In this document: one piece after another, positions 1 through 7,206 of the stretch
How positions within the stretch are numbered: position 1 is the stretch's first letter
Layout: each line of letters starts with the position of its first letter
Origin: UBA10649 sp965278965
Lineage (GTDB): Bacteria; Actinomycetota; Actinomycetes; S36-B12
Assembly: GCA_965278965.1 (NCBI GenBank)
Contig: OZ257127.1
Location: forward strand, 434,001-498,000
Direction: 5' to 3'
Length of the DNA: 64,000 nucleotides
Notes under the pieces: generated by a model
Database searches by the model: none
What the model was told of the DNA's origin: nothing
Seen by the model: only the letters and a program-made list of their open reading frames with translations
Translations under genes and position numbers: made by a program

Positions 1-327
1 CCGCTCGGGATCGCCCGTGACTGGTGGGCCTCGTGCGGCCTCGACCCCGCCACGGGACTCGCGTGGTCCGGCGGCTACGTCGGGGACGGAGTCGGGACGG
101 CGAACCTCGGCGGCCGCACGTTGAGCGACCTCATCCGCGGCGAGAGCACCGAACTCACCGACCTGCCGTGGGTCGGCCACGTCTCCCCGTCCTGGGAGCC
201 CGAGCCCCTGCGCTGGGCGGCGACGAACCTCGGACTTCGGGTCATGACGCGTGCCGACACCGTCGAGGAGCGGACCGGGAAGCCGTCGCGCATGGCCGGC
301 CTGTTCGACCGCTTCCTCGGCCACTGA
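1..327 (+). CDS. FAD-dependent oxidoreductase (DAO family), C-terminal part only
   Basis: The reading frame is open from the first base of the window to a TGA at 325-327, so only the last 108 codons are present. The visible part has the pattern of the C-terminal FAD-binding segment of DAO/GlpO-type amine oxidoreductases (gamma-glutamylputrescine oxidase-like): a G-rich stretch GGYVGDGVGTANLGG followed by LSDLI and a Pro-Trp-Val-Gly turn, where the flavin pyrimidine end is bound in this family. The substrate cannot be inferred because the N-terminal Rossmann fold lies outside the window. A stem-loop with a T run follows at 372-441. Confidence 0.7.
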   Translation, partial: PLGIARDWWASCGLDPATGLAWSGGYVGDGVGTANLGGRTLSDLIRGESTELTDLPWVGHVSPSWEPEPLRWAATNLGLRVMTRADTVEERTGKPSRMAGLFDRFLGH

Positions 328-371
328 CGCCCCGCCGGGCCGCGCCGGGCGTCCTCCCGCCAGACACCCCT

Positions 372-441
372 CCCCCGCGAGCGGGGACTTGTCGGGGGGT
401 TGCGGCGTCGGAACTGCCCGACAAGTCCCCGTTCGCGAGGG
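372..441 (+). terminator. Long inverted repeat with T run; probable intrinsic terminator
   Basis: Two 25-base arms (372-396 and 417-441) are complementary with two mismatches around a 20-base spacer. The right arm ends in GAGGG and is followed by TTTT. It sits 44 bases after the stop of the FAD oxidoreductase, as expected for a rho-independent terminator. The arms contain CGGGGACTTGTCGGG and its complement. The element also lies directly in front of the -10 of the next gene, so an operator role is possible. Confidence 0.55.
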
Positions 442-451
442 TTTTGCTGGC

Positions 452-463
452 TACCCTCGTGCC
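452..463 (+). promoter_or_regulatory. -10 element TACCCT for a leaderless start at 464
   Basis: TACCCT at 452-457 fits the actinobacterial TANNNT -10 pattern and ends six bases before the GTG at 464. There is no Shine-Dalgarno sequence, so the transcript probably begins at the start codon. Confidence 0.4.
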
Positions 464-931
464 GTGGAGATCAAGGAGCTCGGGCACCTCGTCCTGTACG
501 TGCGCGACATCGCGCGCTCGGTGCACTTCTACCGCGACGTGCTCGGCTGGCGGACCGTCCTGGGTGGTGACGACGACCTCGTCGGACTACCGGTCGCCGC
601 CTTCTCCGCACCCGGTGGGAGGACGCACCACGAGCTCCTGCTGATCGAGGTCGGGCCGGATGCGGCTGCCCTGCCCGCCGGACGCCGCGTCGGGCTCTAC
701 CACTTCGGGCTCAAGGTGGGAGACAGCGACGACGAGCTGCGGGCCGCGCTTCGCACGCTCCAGGAGAACGACGTCGAAGTGCTCGGCGCTAGCGACCACA
801 CCGTGACGCACAGCCTGTACATCGCCGACCCCGATGGGAACGAGATCGAGCTCTACATCGATGTCCCCGGGGTCGACTGGCGCTCGGACCCCTCGCTGAT
901 CGGCGCCCCGATCCGGCCACTGCGCCTGTAG
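464..931 (+). CDS. VOC family (glyoxalase/catechol dioxygenase-like) protein
   Basis: This is a 155-residue vicinal-oxygen-chelate protein. The N-terminal half opens with LGHLVLYVRDIARSVHFYRDVLGW, the usual first beta-alpha-beta unit (residues about 5-28), and the second half ends with SLYIADPDGNEIELY (about 120-134), whose Glu is the usual metal-ligand position. His6 and the final Glu are the likely metal ligands, and H66/H67 and H88 also lie in the fold. The GTG at 464 is chosen because the domain begins at once and a -10 lies six bases upstream; the open frame continues further upstream without domain content. The substrate is unknown. Extradiol dioxygenase or glyoxalase-like activity are both possible. 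Confidence 0.8.
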   Translation: MEIKELGHLVLYVRDIARSVHFYRDVLGWRTVLGGDDDLVGLPVAAFSAPGGRTHHELLLIEVGPDAAALPAGRRVGLYHFGLKVGDSDDELRAALRTLQENDVEVLGASDHTVTHSLYIADPDGNEIELYIDVPGVDWRSDPSLIGAPIRPLRL

Positions 932-949
932 TCGCGGGCAATAGCACCG

Positions 950-2122
950 TCAGCCGCGGTAGGCGGCGAGGCCCGTGAGCGCTTCACCGATCACGAGCGT
1001 GTGCATCTCGTTCGTGCCCTCGTACGTGTAGACCGACTCCAGGTTGTTCATGTGACGGATCACCGGGTACTCCAGCGTGATGCCGTTGCCGCCGAGGATC
1101 CCGCGGCACTCGCGGGCGATCGACAGGGCCTCGCGGGCGTTGTTCAGCTTGCCGAGGCTCACCTGCTCGGGCCGGATCCGGTGGTCGTCCTTGAGCCGGC
1201 CCAGGTGCAGCGCCAGCAGCATGCCGTTGCCGAGAGCGAGCGCCATGTCGGCGAGCTTGCGCTGCGTCAGCTGGAAGCCGGCGATCGGCCGGCCGAACTG
1301 CTCGCGGTCGATGCTGTACGAGATCGCGGTCTCCAGACAGTCCCGGGCCGCGCCGAGCGTGCCGAACACGATCCCGAACCGAGCCTCGTTGAGGCAGGAC
1401 AAGGGGCCGCGGAGGCCGACCGCCTCCGGCAGGACTGCCTCGGCCGGCAGCCGCACGCCGTCGAGGACCAGCTCGGCGGTCACCGACGCACGCAGCGAGA
1501 GCTTCTTGTGGATCTCGTTGGCAGTGAAGCCCGGTGTGTCGGTCGGGACGACGAAGCCGCGGATGCCCTCGTCGGTCCGCGCCCAGACGACGGCGACGTC
1601 GGCGACAGTTCCGTTGGTGATCCACATCTTCGTGCCGTCGAGCACCCAATCCGTGCCGTCGCGTCGGGCGCTCGTCCGCATGCCAGCCGGGTTCGAGCCG
1701 AAGTCGGGCTCGGTCAGGCCGAAGCAGCCGATCGCCTCGCCCGCCGACATCCGCGGGAGCCACGCGAGCCGCTGCTCCTCGGAACCGAAGGCGTGGATCG
1801 CGTACATGGCGAGCGATCCCTGCACGCTGACGAGCGATCGGATCCCCGAGTCCCCCGCCTCGAGCTCGGTGCAGGCAAGGCCGTACGCGACGGCCGACGT
1901 CCCCTGGCAGCCATACCCCTCCAGGTGCATGCCGAGCACCCCGAGCTCACCGAGCTGCCGGGCGAGCTCACGCGCCGGGATGGAGCCGGTCTCGAACCAG
2001 TCGGCGACGTACGGCTTGATCTCCGCGTCGACGAACGTCCGGACGACGTCACGGATCGAACGCTCCTCCTCCGAGAGCAGCGAGTCGATCGCGAACAGCT
2101 CGAACGGGTGCTGCGGGATCAT
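950..2122 (-). CDS. gcdH: Acyl-CoA dehydrogenase, glutaryl-CoA dehydrogenase-like
   Basis: This 390-residue flavoprotein probably oxidises and decarboxylates glutaryl-CoA to crotonyl-CoA, passing electrons to ETF. The acyl-CoA dehydrogenase N, middle and C domains are all present: CFGLTEPDFGSNP is the FAD-contact loop, and YEGTNEMH near residues 367-374 carries the catalytic Glu (about 368) in the position used by glutaryl-CoA and medium-chain enzymes. An ATG 36 bases further upstream (2158) is in frame, but the ATG at 2122 is preceded by GGAGG at good spacing. The gene lies 60 bp after the GntR regulator gene and has its own operator copy at 2147-2160. Pairing with a CaiB-type transferase supports glutarate rather than general fatty-acid oxidation; the substrate is inferred. 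Confidence 0.8.
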   Translation of the reverse strand: MIPQHPFELFAIDSLLSEEERSIRDVVRTFVDAEIKPYVADWFETGSIPARELARQLGELGVLGMHLEGYGCQGTSAVAYGLACTELEAGDSGIRSLVSVQGSLAMYAIHAFGSEEQRLAWLPRMSAGEAIGCFGLTEPDFGSNPAGMRTSARRDGTDWVLDGTKMWITNGTVADVAVVWARTDEGIRGFVVPTDTPGFTANEIHKKLSLRASVTAELVLDGVRLPAEAVLPEAVGLRGPLSCLNEARFGIVFGTLGAARDCLETAISYSIDREQFGRPIAGFQLTQRKLADMALALGNGMLLALHLGRLKDDHRIRPEQVSLGKLNNAREALSIARECRGILGGNGITLEYPVIRHMNNLESVYTYEGTNEMHTLVIGEALTGLAAYRG

Positions 2123-2146
2123 GCCGTCCTCCAACGGGTCGGAGCA

Positions 2147-2160
2147 GATTGGATCCAATC
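2147..2160. promoter_or_regulatory. Perfect 14-bp palindrome, GntR/FCD operator in front of gcdH
   Basis: GATTGGATCCAATC is a perfect palindrome 24 bp upstream of the gcdH ATG. Its core ATTGGATCCAAT is the operator type known for VanR-like FCD-subfamily GntR repressors. A -10-like TACGAT lies at 2172-2167 on the minus strand, so the operator would cover the transcription start. A near-identical copy lies before the CoA-transferase gene. Confidence 0.65.
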
Positions 2161-2182
2161 GATGGCATCGTAGCCGATGAGG

Positions 2183-2824
2183 CTAGGCGTTCTCACGTTC
2201 GAGCGCGGCCCGCACGGCCGCCACGGAACGACGCCGGTGCTGGTCCTGGAGCTGGACGACCCGGCTCACGTTGCGCCGACGCAGCGCGCCGAGCATCGCT
2301 GCGTGCTCGCGGTCCACCCGCGAACGGTTCTCCGGCGCGGCGAAGTACACAGCGCGGTAGGCATCCGTGGCATCCCACAGCTGGCGCAGCAGCCGGGACA
2401 GCCGCGGCTGGTCCGCCGCATCGAAGATCGCGAAGTGGAAGCGCCGGTTCGCCGCGGTGAGACGTACGAGGTCGCCGGTCGCCGAGGCAGCCTCGACCTC
2501 GCCGAGGAGGTCCGCCAGCTGGGCGAGGTCCACCTCCGTCAGCGTCGGCACGCCAACCGTGATTGCTTCGGTCTCCAGCAGCTCACGTAGCCGGTAGACC
2601 TCCACGAGGTCACTCACCTGGAGCGCGGCCACGAAGTACCCGCGGTTCGCGTGGTAGACGACCAGGCCCTCGGCCTCCAGCGTCTTCAGCGCCTCGCGGA
2701 TCGGTACCCGACTCAGGCCGTAGCGGTCGGCGAGCGTCTCCTGCACGACCTGGTCGCCCGGCCCGAGCAGGCCGTCGCGGATGTCGGCCCGCAACGCGTC
2801 CAGGGCCCGATCCTGTGCCGTCAC
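2183..2824 (-). CDS. GntR family regulator, FCD subfamily
   Basis: This 213-residue protein has an N-terminal winged helix-turn-helix (about 5-70, with YGLSRVPIREALKTLEAEGL as recognition region) followed by an all-helical FCD ligand domain (about 80-205). Asp/His metal-ligand candidates include H in RRFHFAIFD and H in DREHAAML. The GTG at 2824 overlaps the TGA of the CoA-transferase by four bases (GTGA), which fixes the start. It most likely represses its own operon through the two GATTGKATCCAATC sites, responding to glutarate or a CoA ester. The ligand is inferred from context only. Confidence 0.85.
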   Translation of the reverse strand: MTAQDRALDALRADIRDGLLGPGDQVVQETLADRYGLSRVPIREALKTLEAEGLVVYHANRGYFVAALQVSDLVEVYRLRELLETEAITVGVPTLTEVDLAQLADLLGEVEAASATGDLVRLTAANRRFHFAIFDAADQPRLSRLLRQLWDATDAYRAVYFAAPENRSRVDREHAAMLGALRRRNVSRVVQLQDQHRRRSVAAVRAALERENA

Positions 2825-3972
2825 GACGGCTCGTCCCCCAGGAACGCGAGCACCGCGTCCCGGTCCTCGTCGAGCAACGGTGGAGCGGTTCGATACAGGG
2901 CCGGCGTCGCCGAAAGCCGGATCGGGTTGGCCACCTGCGACTGCGGCGCCGGACGACGAGGGTCGTCGATGTCGACGACAGGAGCGAGCCCGAGTCGCTC
3001 GGCGAGCGCCAGGCCCTGGGCGATGTCGTTGATCGGACCGCACGGCACTCCGGCCGCCGTGATTCGGTCCTGCCATGCGTCCGCGCCGTCGGTCGCCAGG
3101 ATCGCCTCGACGTCTCGGACGAGCTCAGGGCGGTGCGCGACGCGCGCGGCGTTGGTCGCGTATCTCTCGTCCGTCGCGAGGCCGGGCGCTGCGAGCACTC
3201 CGGCGAGCCGCATGAACTGGGCATCGTTGCCGACCGCGAGCACGATCGGCCGGTCCGCTGTCGCGAGCACCTCGTAGGGAGCGATCGACGGGTGCGCGTT
3301 GCCCAGCCGTTGCGGGGTGACGCCGGCGCCAACGACGGAGGCAGCCTGGTTCACGAGCGCCGACTGGAGGGAGGTCAGCAACGCGACCTCGACCCGCTGG
3401 CCCTCTCCCGTGCGGTCCCGGTGCGCGAGCGCCGCGAGGATGCCGACCGCGGCCTGCAGCCCGGTGACGACGTCGACGACGGCGACACCCGCCTTCGTCG
3501 GCTCGTCCGTCCCCGTGACGCTCATCAGGCCGCCCATCGCCTGCACGAGCAGGTCGTAGCCCGGCAGGTCCGCACCGGCGCCGGCGCCGAAGCCGCTGAT
3601 CGAGCAGTAGACGACGTGCGGGTTGACGGCACGCACGGCCTCGTAGTCCAGCCCGAAACGGCGCAGCGAACCGGGCCGATGGTTCTCGACCACCACATCC
3701 GCGCGTACTGCGAGCGCCAGCGCGATCTCGCGGTCGACGGGGTCACCCAGGTCGAGCGCGATCGAGGACTTGTTCCGGTTCACCGACTGGAAGTAGGTGG
3801 ACTGCCCGTCGGAGGCGTAGGGCGGCCCCCAGGCCCGGGTGTCATCGCCGGTGCCCGGTCGCTCCACCTTCACGACGGTTGCGCCGAGGTCCGCCAGCAG
3901 CATGGTCGCGTAGGGGCCGGCGAGGACACGGGAGAAGTCCGCCACCAGCAGTCCGTCCAGGGCACCTGTCAC
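2821..3972 (-). CDS. CaiB/BaiF family CoA-transferase (class III)
   Basis: This 383-residue family III CoA-transferase moves CoA between carboxylic acids through an aspartyl-CoA thioester. The catalytic Asp is visible as PGYD (Asp140). The N-terminal block GLLVADFSRVLAGPYAT and the VVVENHRPG segment are typical. Clustering with a glutaryl-CoA dehydrogenase resembles the glutarate pathway, where such an enzyme activates glutarate using succinyl-CoA; that role is inferred. The GTG start lies six bases after a TACAAT -10, with no Shine-Dalgarno sequence, so the operon mRNA is probably leaderless. An operator overlaps this -10. Confidence 0.8.
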   Translation of the reverse strand: MTGALDGLLVADFSRVLAGPYATMLLADLGATVVKVERPGTGDDTRAWGPPYASDGQSTYFQSVNRNKSSIALDLGDPVDREIALALAVRADVVVENHRPGSLRRFGLDYEAVRAVNPHVVYCSISGFGAGAGADLPGYDLLVQAMGGLMSVTGTDEPTKAGVAVVDVVTGLQAAVGILAALAHRDRTGEGQRVEVALLTSLQSALVNQAASVVGAGVTPQRLGNAHPSIAPYEVLATADRPIVLAVGNDAQFMRLAGVLAAPGLATDERYATNAARVAHRPELVRDVEAILATDGADAWQDRITAAGVPCGPINDIAQGLALAERLGLAPVVDIDDPRRPAPQSQVANPIRLSATPALYRTAPPLLDEDRDAVLAFLGDEPS

Positions 3973-3977
3973 GCGCC

Positions 3978-3991
3978 GATTGTATCCAATC
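3978..3991. promoter_or_regulatory. Second GntR operator overlapping the -10 of the CoA-transferase gene
   Basis: GATTGTATCCAATC differs from the 2147-2160 palindrome by one base. Read on the minus strand it contains TACAAT, a -10 hexamer ending six bases before the GTG at 3972. Repressor binding here would block polymerase directly. Confidence 0.65.
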
Positions 3992-4012
3992 TGCGCGCGG
4001 TGTGACCTGTGG

Positions 4013-5887
4013 TCAGCCCTGCAGGAGAGGAGTGATCACCTCGAGGACGCGCGGGTCCTCGATCGTGCTCGGAACGGGCCCGGGGCGGCCGTCGGCGATG
4101 CCGCGCATCGTGCTCCGCAGGATCTTGCCCGAGCGGGTCTTGGGCAGGGCTGGCACGACGACGACCTCCTTGAGCGCGGCCACCGGGCCGATCTCATGCC
4201 GGATCGACGCGACGATCTGCTCCTCGAGCACGCCGGGGTCGATCTGCGCACCGGACTTGAGGACGACGAAAGCACGCGGGACCTGACCCTTGAGTGCGTC
4301 GTGCACACCGATCACCGCGCACTCCGCGACGAGCGGGTGGGACGCCACGACTGCCTCCATCGCACCCGTCGACAGGCGGTGCCCCGCGACGTTGATGACG
4401 TCGTCCGTGCGGCCCATGACGAAGACGTAGCCGTCCGCATCGATGTAGCCACCATCGCCGGTGGTGTAGAAGCCGTCGAACGTCCGCAGGTAGGAGTCGA
4501 CGTAGCGCTCGTCGTCGCCCCACAGCGTCGGGAGGGTCCCGGGCGGCAGGGGCAGACCGATGACGATGGATCCCTCCTGGCCCGGCCCGACCTCGTCGCC
4601 GGCGCCGTCGACGACTCGCACGTCGAACCCGGGAACGGCAACGGTCGGCGAGCCCGCCTTGATCGGCATGGGCTCCAGACCCCGCAGGTTCGATGCGATC
4701 GGCCAGCCGGTCTCCGTCTGCCACCAGTTGTCGACGACGGGCACGTCCAGCTGGGCCGTGGCCCACGCGTAGGTGTCCGGATCGAGGCGCTCCCCCGCGA
4801 GGAAGAGAGTCCGCAACGAGGAGATGTCGTGACGGGCGAGCAGAAGGCCGTCCGGATCCTCCTTCTTGATTGCCCGGATCGCGGTCGGGGCCGTGAACAA
4901 GGCATTGACGCCGTACTGCTCGATGACGCGCCAGAACGCGCCGGCGTCCGGCGTGCCGACAGGCTTGCCCTCGTAGAGCACGCTCGTCGCACCCGCGATG
5001 AGGGGGGCGTACACGATGTACGAGTGTCCGACCACCCAGCCCACGTCGGAGGCGGCCCACCAGACGTCGTCGGGCCCCATGCCGTAGACGTTGGCGAACG
5101 ACCACGCCATCGCCACGGCATGGCCACCGTTGTCCCGGACGACGCCCTTCGGTCGCCCGGTCGTCCCCGACGTGTAGAGCACGTAGAGCGGGTCGGTCGC
5201 GGCAACAGGGACGGCGGCATGGGCCACCGCACCGGCCACGGCCGAGTCCCAGTCGACCTGCCCGGCGGCCAGCTCGGCCGGCAGCTCGAGGCGCTGCTTC
5301 ACCACGACCGCGGCCGGCTCATGGGCAGCCAACTCGAGCGCCTCGTCGAGCATTGGCGTGTACGCGATGACACGGGAGCCCTCGATGCCGCAGGTCGCCG
5401 TCACGACGACGGTGGGACGTGCGTCGTCAATCCGCACGGCCAGCTCGGCCGGCGCGAACCCGCCGAAGACGACCGAGTGCACGGCGCCCAGCCGAGCGGT
5501 GGCGAGCATCGTGACGACCGCCTCCGGAATCATCGGCATGTACAGCAGCACCCGGTCGCCTGCGCCGACTCCCAGGCCCGCGAGGACGCCGGCGAACCGC
5601 TCGACCTCGGCGAGGAGCTCGGCGTACGTGATGGAGCGCGACGTCCCCGTGACCGGGCTGTCGTAGTGCAGCGCCACGTGCTCGCCCCGCCCCGCGGCGA
5701 CATGGCGGTCGAGCGCGTTGGCTGACGTGTTGAGCACGCCGTCGGGGAACCAGCGGTACAGCGGCGCGTCCGCGTCGTCCAGACCTCGCGTGGGCACGAC
5801 GTGCCAGTCCAGCGTCCGTGCTGCATCGAGCCAGAACCCGGAGGGGTCGACGAGCGCGCGATCGCGGGCGTCCGTGTAGGCGCCCAT
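4013..5887 (-). CDS. prpE: Propionyl-CoA/acetyl-CoA synthetase (AMP-forming)
   Basis: This 624-residue ANL-superfamily enzyme activates a short-chain acid with ATP and CoA. Core motifs in order: LYTSGTTGRPKGVVRDNGGH (phosphate loop), WWQTETGWPI (adenine/acyl pocket), YTTGDGGYIDADGYVFVMGR (ATP ribose, hinge) and PKTRSGKILR with the catalytic Lys near 588. The RDNGGH sequence after the P-loop is typical of propionyl-CoA synthetases (PrpE/ACSS3), whereas Acs usually has HTTGG. The ATG at 5887 shares one base with the stop of the channel gene (TGATG), so the two are probably cotranscribed. Confidence 0.85.
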   Translation of the reverse strand: MGAYTDARDRALVDPSGFWLDAARTLDWHVVPTRGLDDADAPLYRWFPDGVLNTSANALDRHVAAGRGEHVALHYDSPVTGTSRSITYAELLAEVERFAGVLAGLGVGAGDRVLLYMPMIPEAVVTMLATARLGAVHSVVFGGFAPAELAVRIDDARPTVVVTATCGIEGSRVIAYTPMLDEALELAAHEPAAVVVKQRLELPAELAAGQVDWDSAVAGAVAHAAVPVAATDPLYVLYTSGTTGRPKGVVRDNGGHAVAMAWSFANVYGMGPDDVWWAASDVGWVVGHSYIVYAPLIAGATSVLYEGKPVGTPDAGAFWRVIEQYGVNALFTAPTAIRAIKKEDPDGLLLARHDISSLRTLFLAGERLDPDTYAWATAQLDVPVVDNWWQTETGWPIASNLRGLEPMPIKAGSPTVAVPGFDVRVVDGAGDEVGPGQEGSIVIGLPLPPGTLPTLWGDDERYVDSYLRTFDGFYTTGDGGYIDADGYVFVMGRTDDVINVAGHRLSTGAMEAVVASHPLVAECAVIGVHDALKGQVPRAFVVLKSGAQIDPGVLEEQIVASIRHEIGPVAALKEVVVVPALPKTRSGKILRSTMRGIADGRPGPVPSTIEDPRVLEVITPLLQG

Positions 5888-6483
5888 CACCCCTCGCCCG
5901 GGCCCGGGAAGATCGACTGCTCGTTGCGCGCCGCGAGCGCACGCCGGGCCGAGCTGGTGAACACCCGGATGACGACCGCGATGAAGGCGAGGTCGAATGC
6001 CATCTGGACCATCGTCACCGAACGCGCGACGGTGGAGACAGGGGTGATGTCGCCGAACCCGACCGTCGCCAGCACGGTCAGCGAGAAGTAGTAGCCGACG
6101 AACGGGTCGAGCGGCTCGGTAAAGGCGGGCGGGTCGCTCAGCGAGATCATCACGTAGACCATCGAGAAGATCGCGAGGAACATCGCGGCCACGAGGATCA
6201 GTGATTCGACCGCCCGCAGAGTCGGGAACCGTGCCTGGTAGATGCTGCGCACCTGCCGTCGGAAGAACCACACGTACAGGACGACCGCGACGGCCGCGAT
6301 GACCAGCGGCAGGACGAACCGTCCGTCAGCGTCCTGCGGGACGAGCTGGAGGATGCCGAAGATGATCCAGAAGCCCAGGAACAGCCGACCCAGTGTGGCC
6401 GCGATGGCGACGGTGATCTCGCGCGTCGACGGCTTCGGGTGCCCAGCCGCTATGGGCGGCGGCTGCGGGGCGGGAGTCGTCAC
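5887..6483 (-). CDS. Two-pore-type potassium channel family protein
   Basis: This 198-residue membrane protein has four predicted helices (about 24-48, 57-75, 93-115, 155-175). The selectivity filter TVGFGD (about 140-145) lies in the re-entrant pore loop between the last two helices, the Ion_trans_2 arrangement. No RCK or cyclic-nucleotide domain follows, so gating is unknown. The two extra N-terminal helices resemble other actinobacterial 4-TM potassium channels. Its stop overlaps the start of the downstream acyl-CoA synthetase gene by one base. Confidence 0.8.
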   Translation of the reverse strand: MTTPAPQPPPIAAGHPKPSTREITVAIAATLGRLFLGFWIIFGILQLVPQDADGRFVLPLVIAAVAVVLYVWFFRRQVRSIYQARFPTLRAVESLILVAAMFLAIFSMVYVMISLSDPPAFTEPLDPFVGYYFSLTVLATVGFGDITPVSTVARSVTMVQMAFDLAFIAVVIRVFTSSARRALAARNEQSIFPGPGEG

Positions 6484-6520
6484 GAGCGCAGTGTGCCACT
6501 GCAGAACGCGCGAAGGCGGG

Positions 6521-6590
6521 CGACGCTAGTCCGCCGTGGCGGCGAGCTGACCCGCATGGGCCGTCGATCGTGCGGCCGCAGGCGGCCCGG
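6521..6590. repeat. Displaced copy of the rlmN 3' end (pseudo-tail)
   Basis: This segment repeats 7139-7206, which holds the last codons and stop of rlmN. The first 29 bases differ at one position; the rest is about 70-75% identical. Read on the minus strand with one frame slip it encodes GRTIDGPC and GQLAATAD followed by TAG, against GREIDGACGQLAATTD and TAG in rlmN. It is a decayed second rlmN tail, including the catalytic Cys region, 0.6 kb beyond the real gene end. Confidence 0.7.
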
Positions 6591-6630
6591 AGCGCAGCGA
6601 GCCCAGCACATCGGCGCGGACGAGGCTTCC

Positions 6631-6642
6631 TAGGATCGAGCG
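6631..6642 (+). promoter_or_regulatory. -10 element TAGGAT for leaderless yunG-like gene
   Basis: TAGGAT at 6631-6636 ends six bases before the ATG at 6643, and there is no ribosome binding site, indicating a leaderless transcript. Confidence 0.4.
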
Positions 6643-7047
6643 ATGACGGGAACCGATCACGTGGACGTCGAGCAGCTGTGGGGCGCGCTGCGTCGAGCGT
6701 GGGGACCTGACACCTGCGCGCCAGAGGATCAGTCAGCCTGGACTCACGAGAATCCTGCACGAGGTCAGTGCATCACGACCGTGCTGGTTGTCCATGACTT
6801 CCTGGGCGGAGACTTGGTGCGCGGAGATGTACGCGTTGATGGGGAGCAGGTCGACTACCACTGGTGCAACCGCCTACCCGACGGTGATGAGGTCGACCTG
6901 ACGCGAGAGCAGTTCGCGCCGCACGAGGTCGTGGTCGGCAGCACCTACGTCGCTCGGCCCACTGATGGAGGCCGAGTTGTCGAGCAGTACCGCCGGCTCC
7001 GGTCGCGAGTCGACACGGTGCTGGCTGAGCGCGGCACGAACGGCTGA
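6643..7047 (+). CDS. YunG-like family protein
   Basis: This is a 134-residue soluble protein with the pattern of YunG-like proteins: an N-terminal helix VEQLWGALRRAWG, a Cys-containing HENPARGQCITTVLVVHDFLGG core (about 35-56), a YHWCNRLPDGDEVDLTREQF strand-turn region (about 71-91) and a short C-terminal helix. No biochemical role is established for the family. The Cys in RGQC followed later by H and D recalls a papain-like layout, but that is speculative. The gene lies alone between two copies of the rlmN 3' end and is slightly less GC-rich than its neighbours, suggesting acquisition with the islet. Confidence 0.65.
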   Translation: MTGTDHVDVEQLWGALRRAWGPDTCAPEDQSAWTHENPARGQCITTVLVVHDFLGGDLVRGDVRVDGEQVDYHWCNRLPDGDEVDLTREQFAPHEVVVGSTYVARPTDGGRVVEQYRRLRSRVDTVLAERGTNG

Positions 7048-7138
7048 ACGCTCTGCTCGTGAACCGTCATCCGGCCAGTGCGTTCGTGTCAGGCGAGCCA
7101 GGCTGCCGCCGAATGCGGTGCGCGCAGCACGCGCTGAC

Positions 7139-7206
7139 CGACGCTAGTCCGTCGTGGCGGCGAGCTGGCCGCAGGCTCCGTCGATCTCCCGACCGCGGGT
7201 GTCCCG
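7139..7206. repeat. Functional rlmN 3' end, partner of the 6521-6590 repeat
   Basis: CGACGCTAGTCCG opens both copies in the same orientation. This copy supplies the last 20 or so codons of rlmN, including the essential Cys near residue 366. The two copies bracket a 0.6-kb segment whose only gene is the YunG-like one. Confidence 0.7.
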
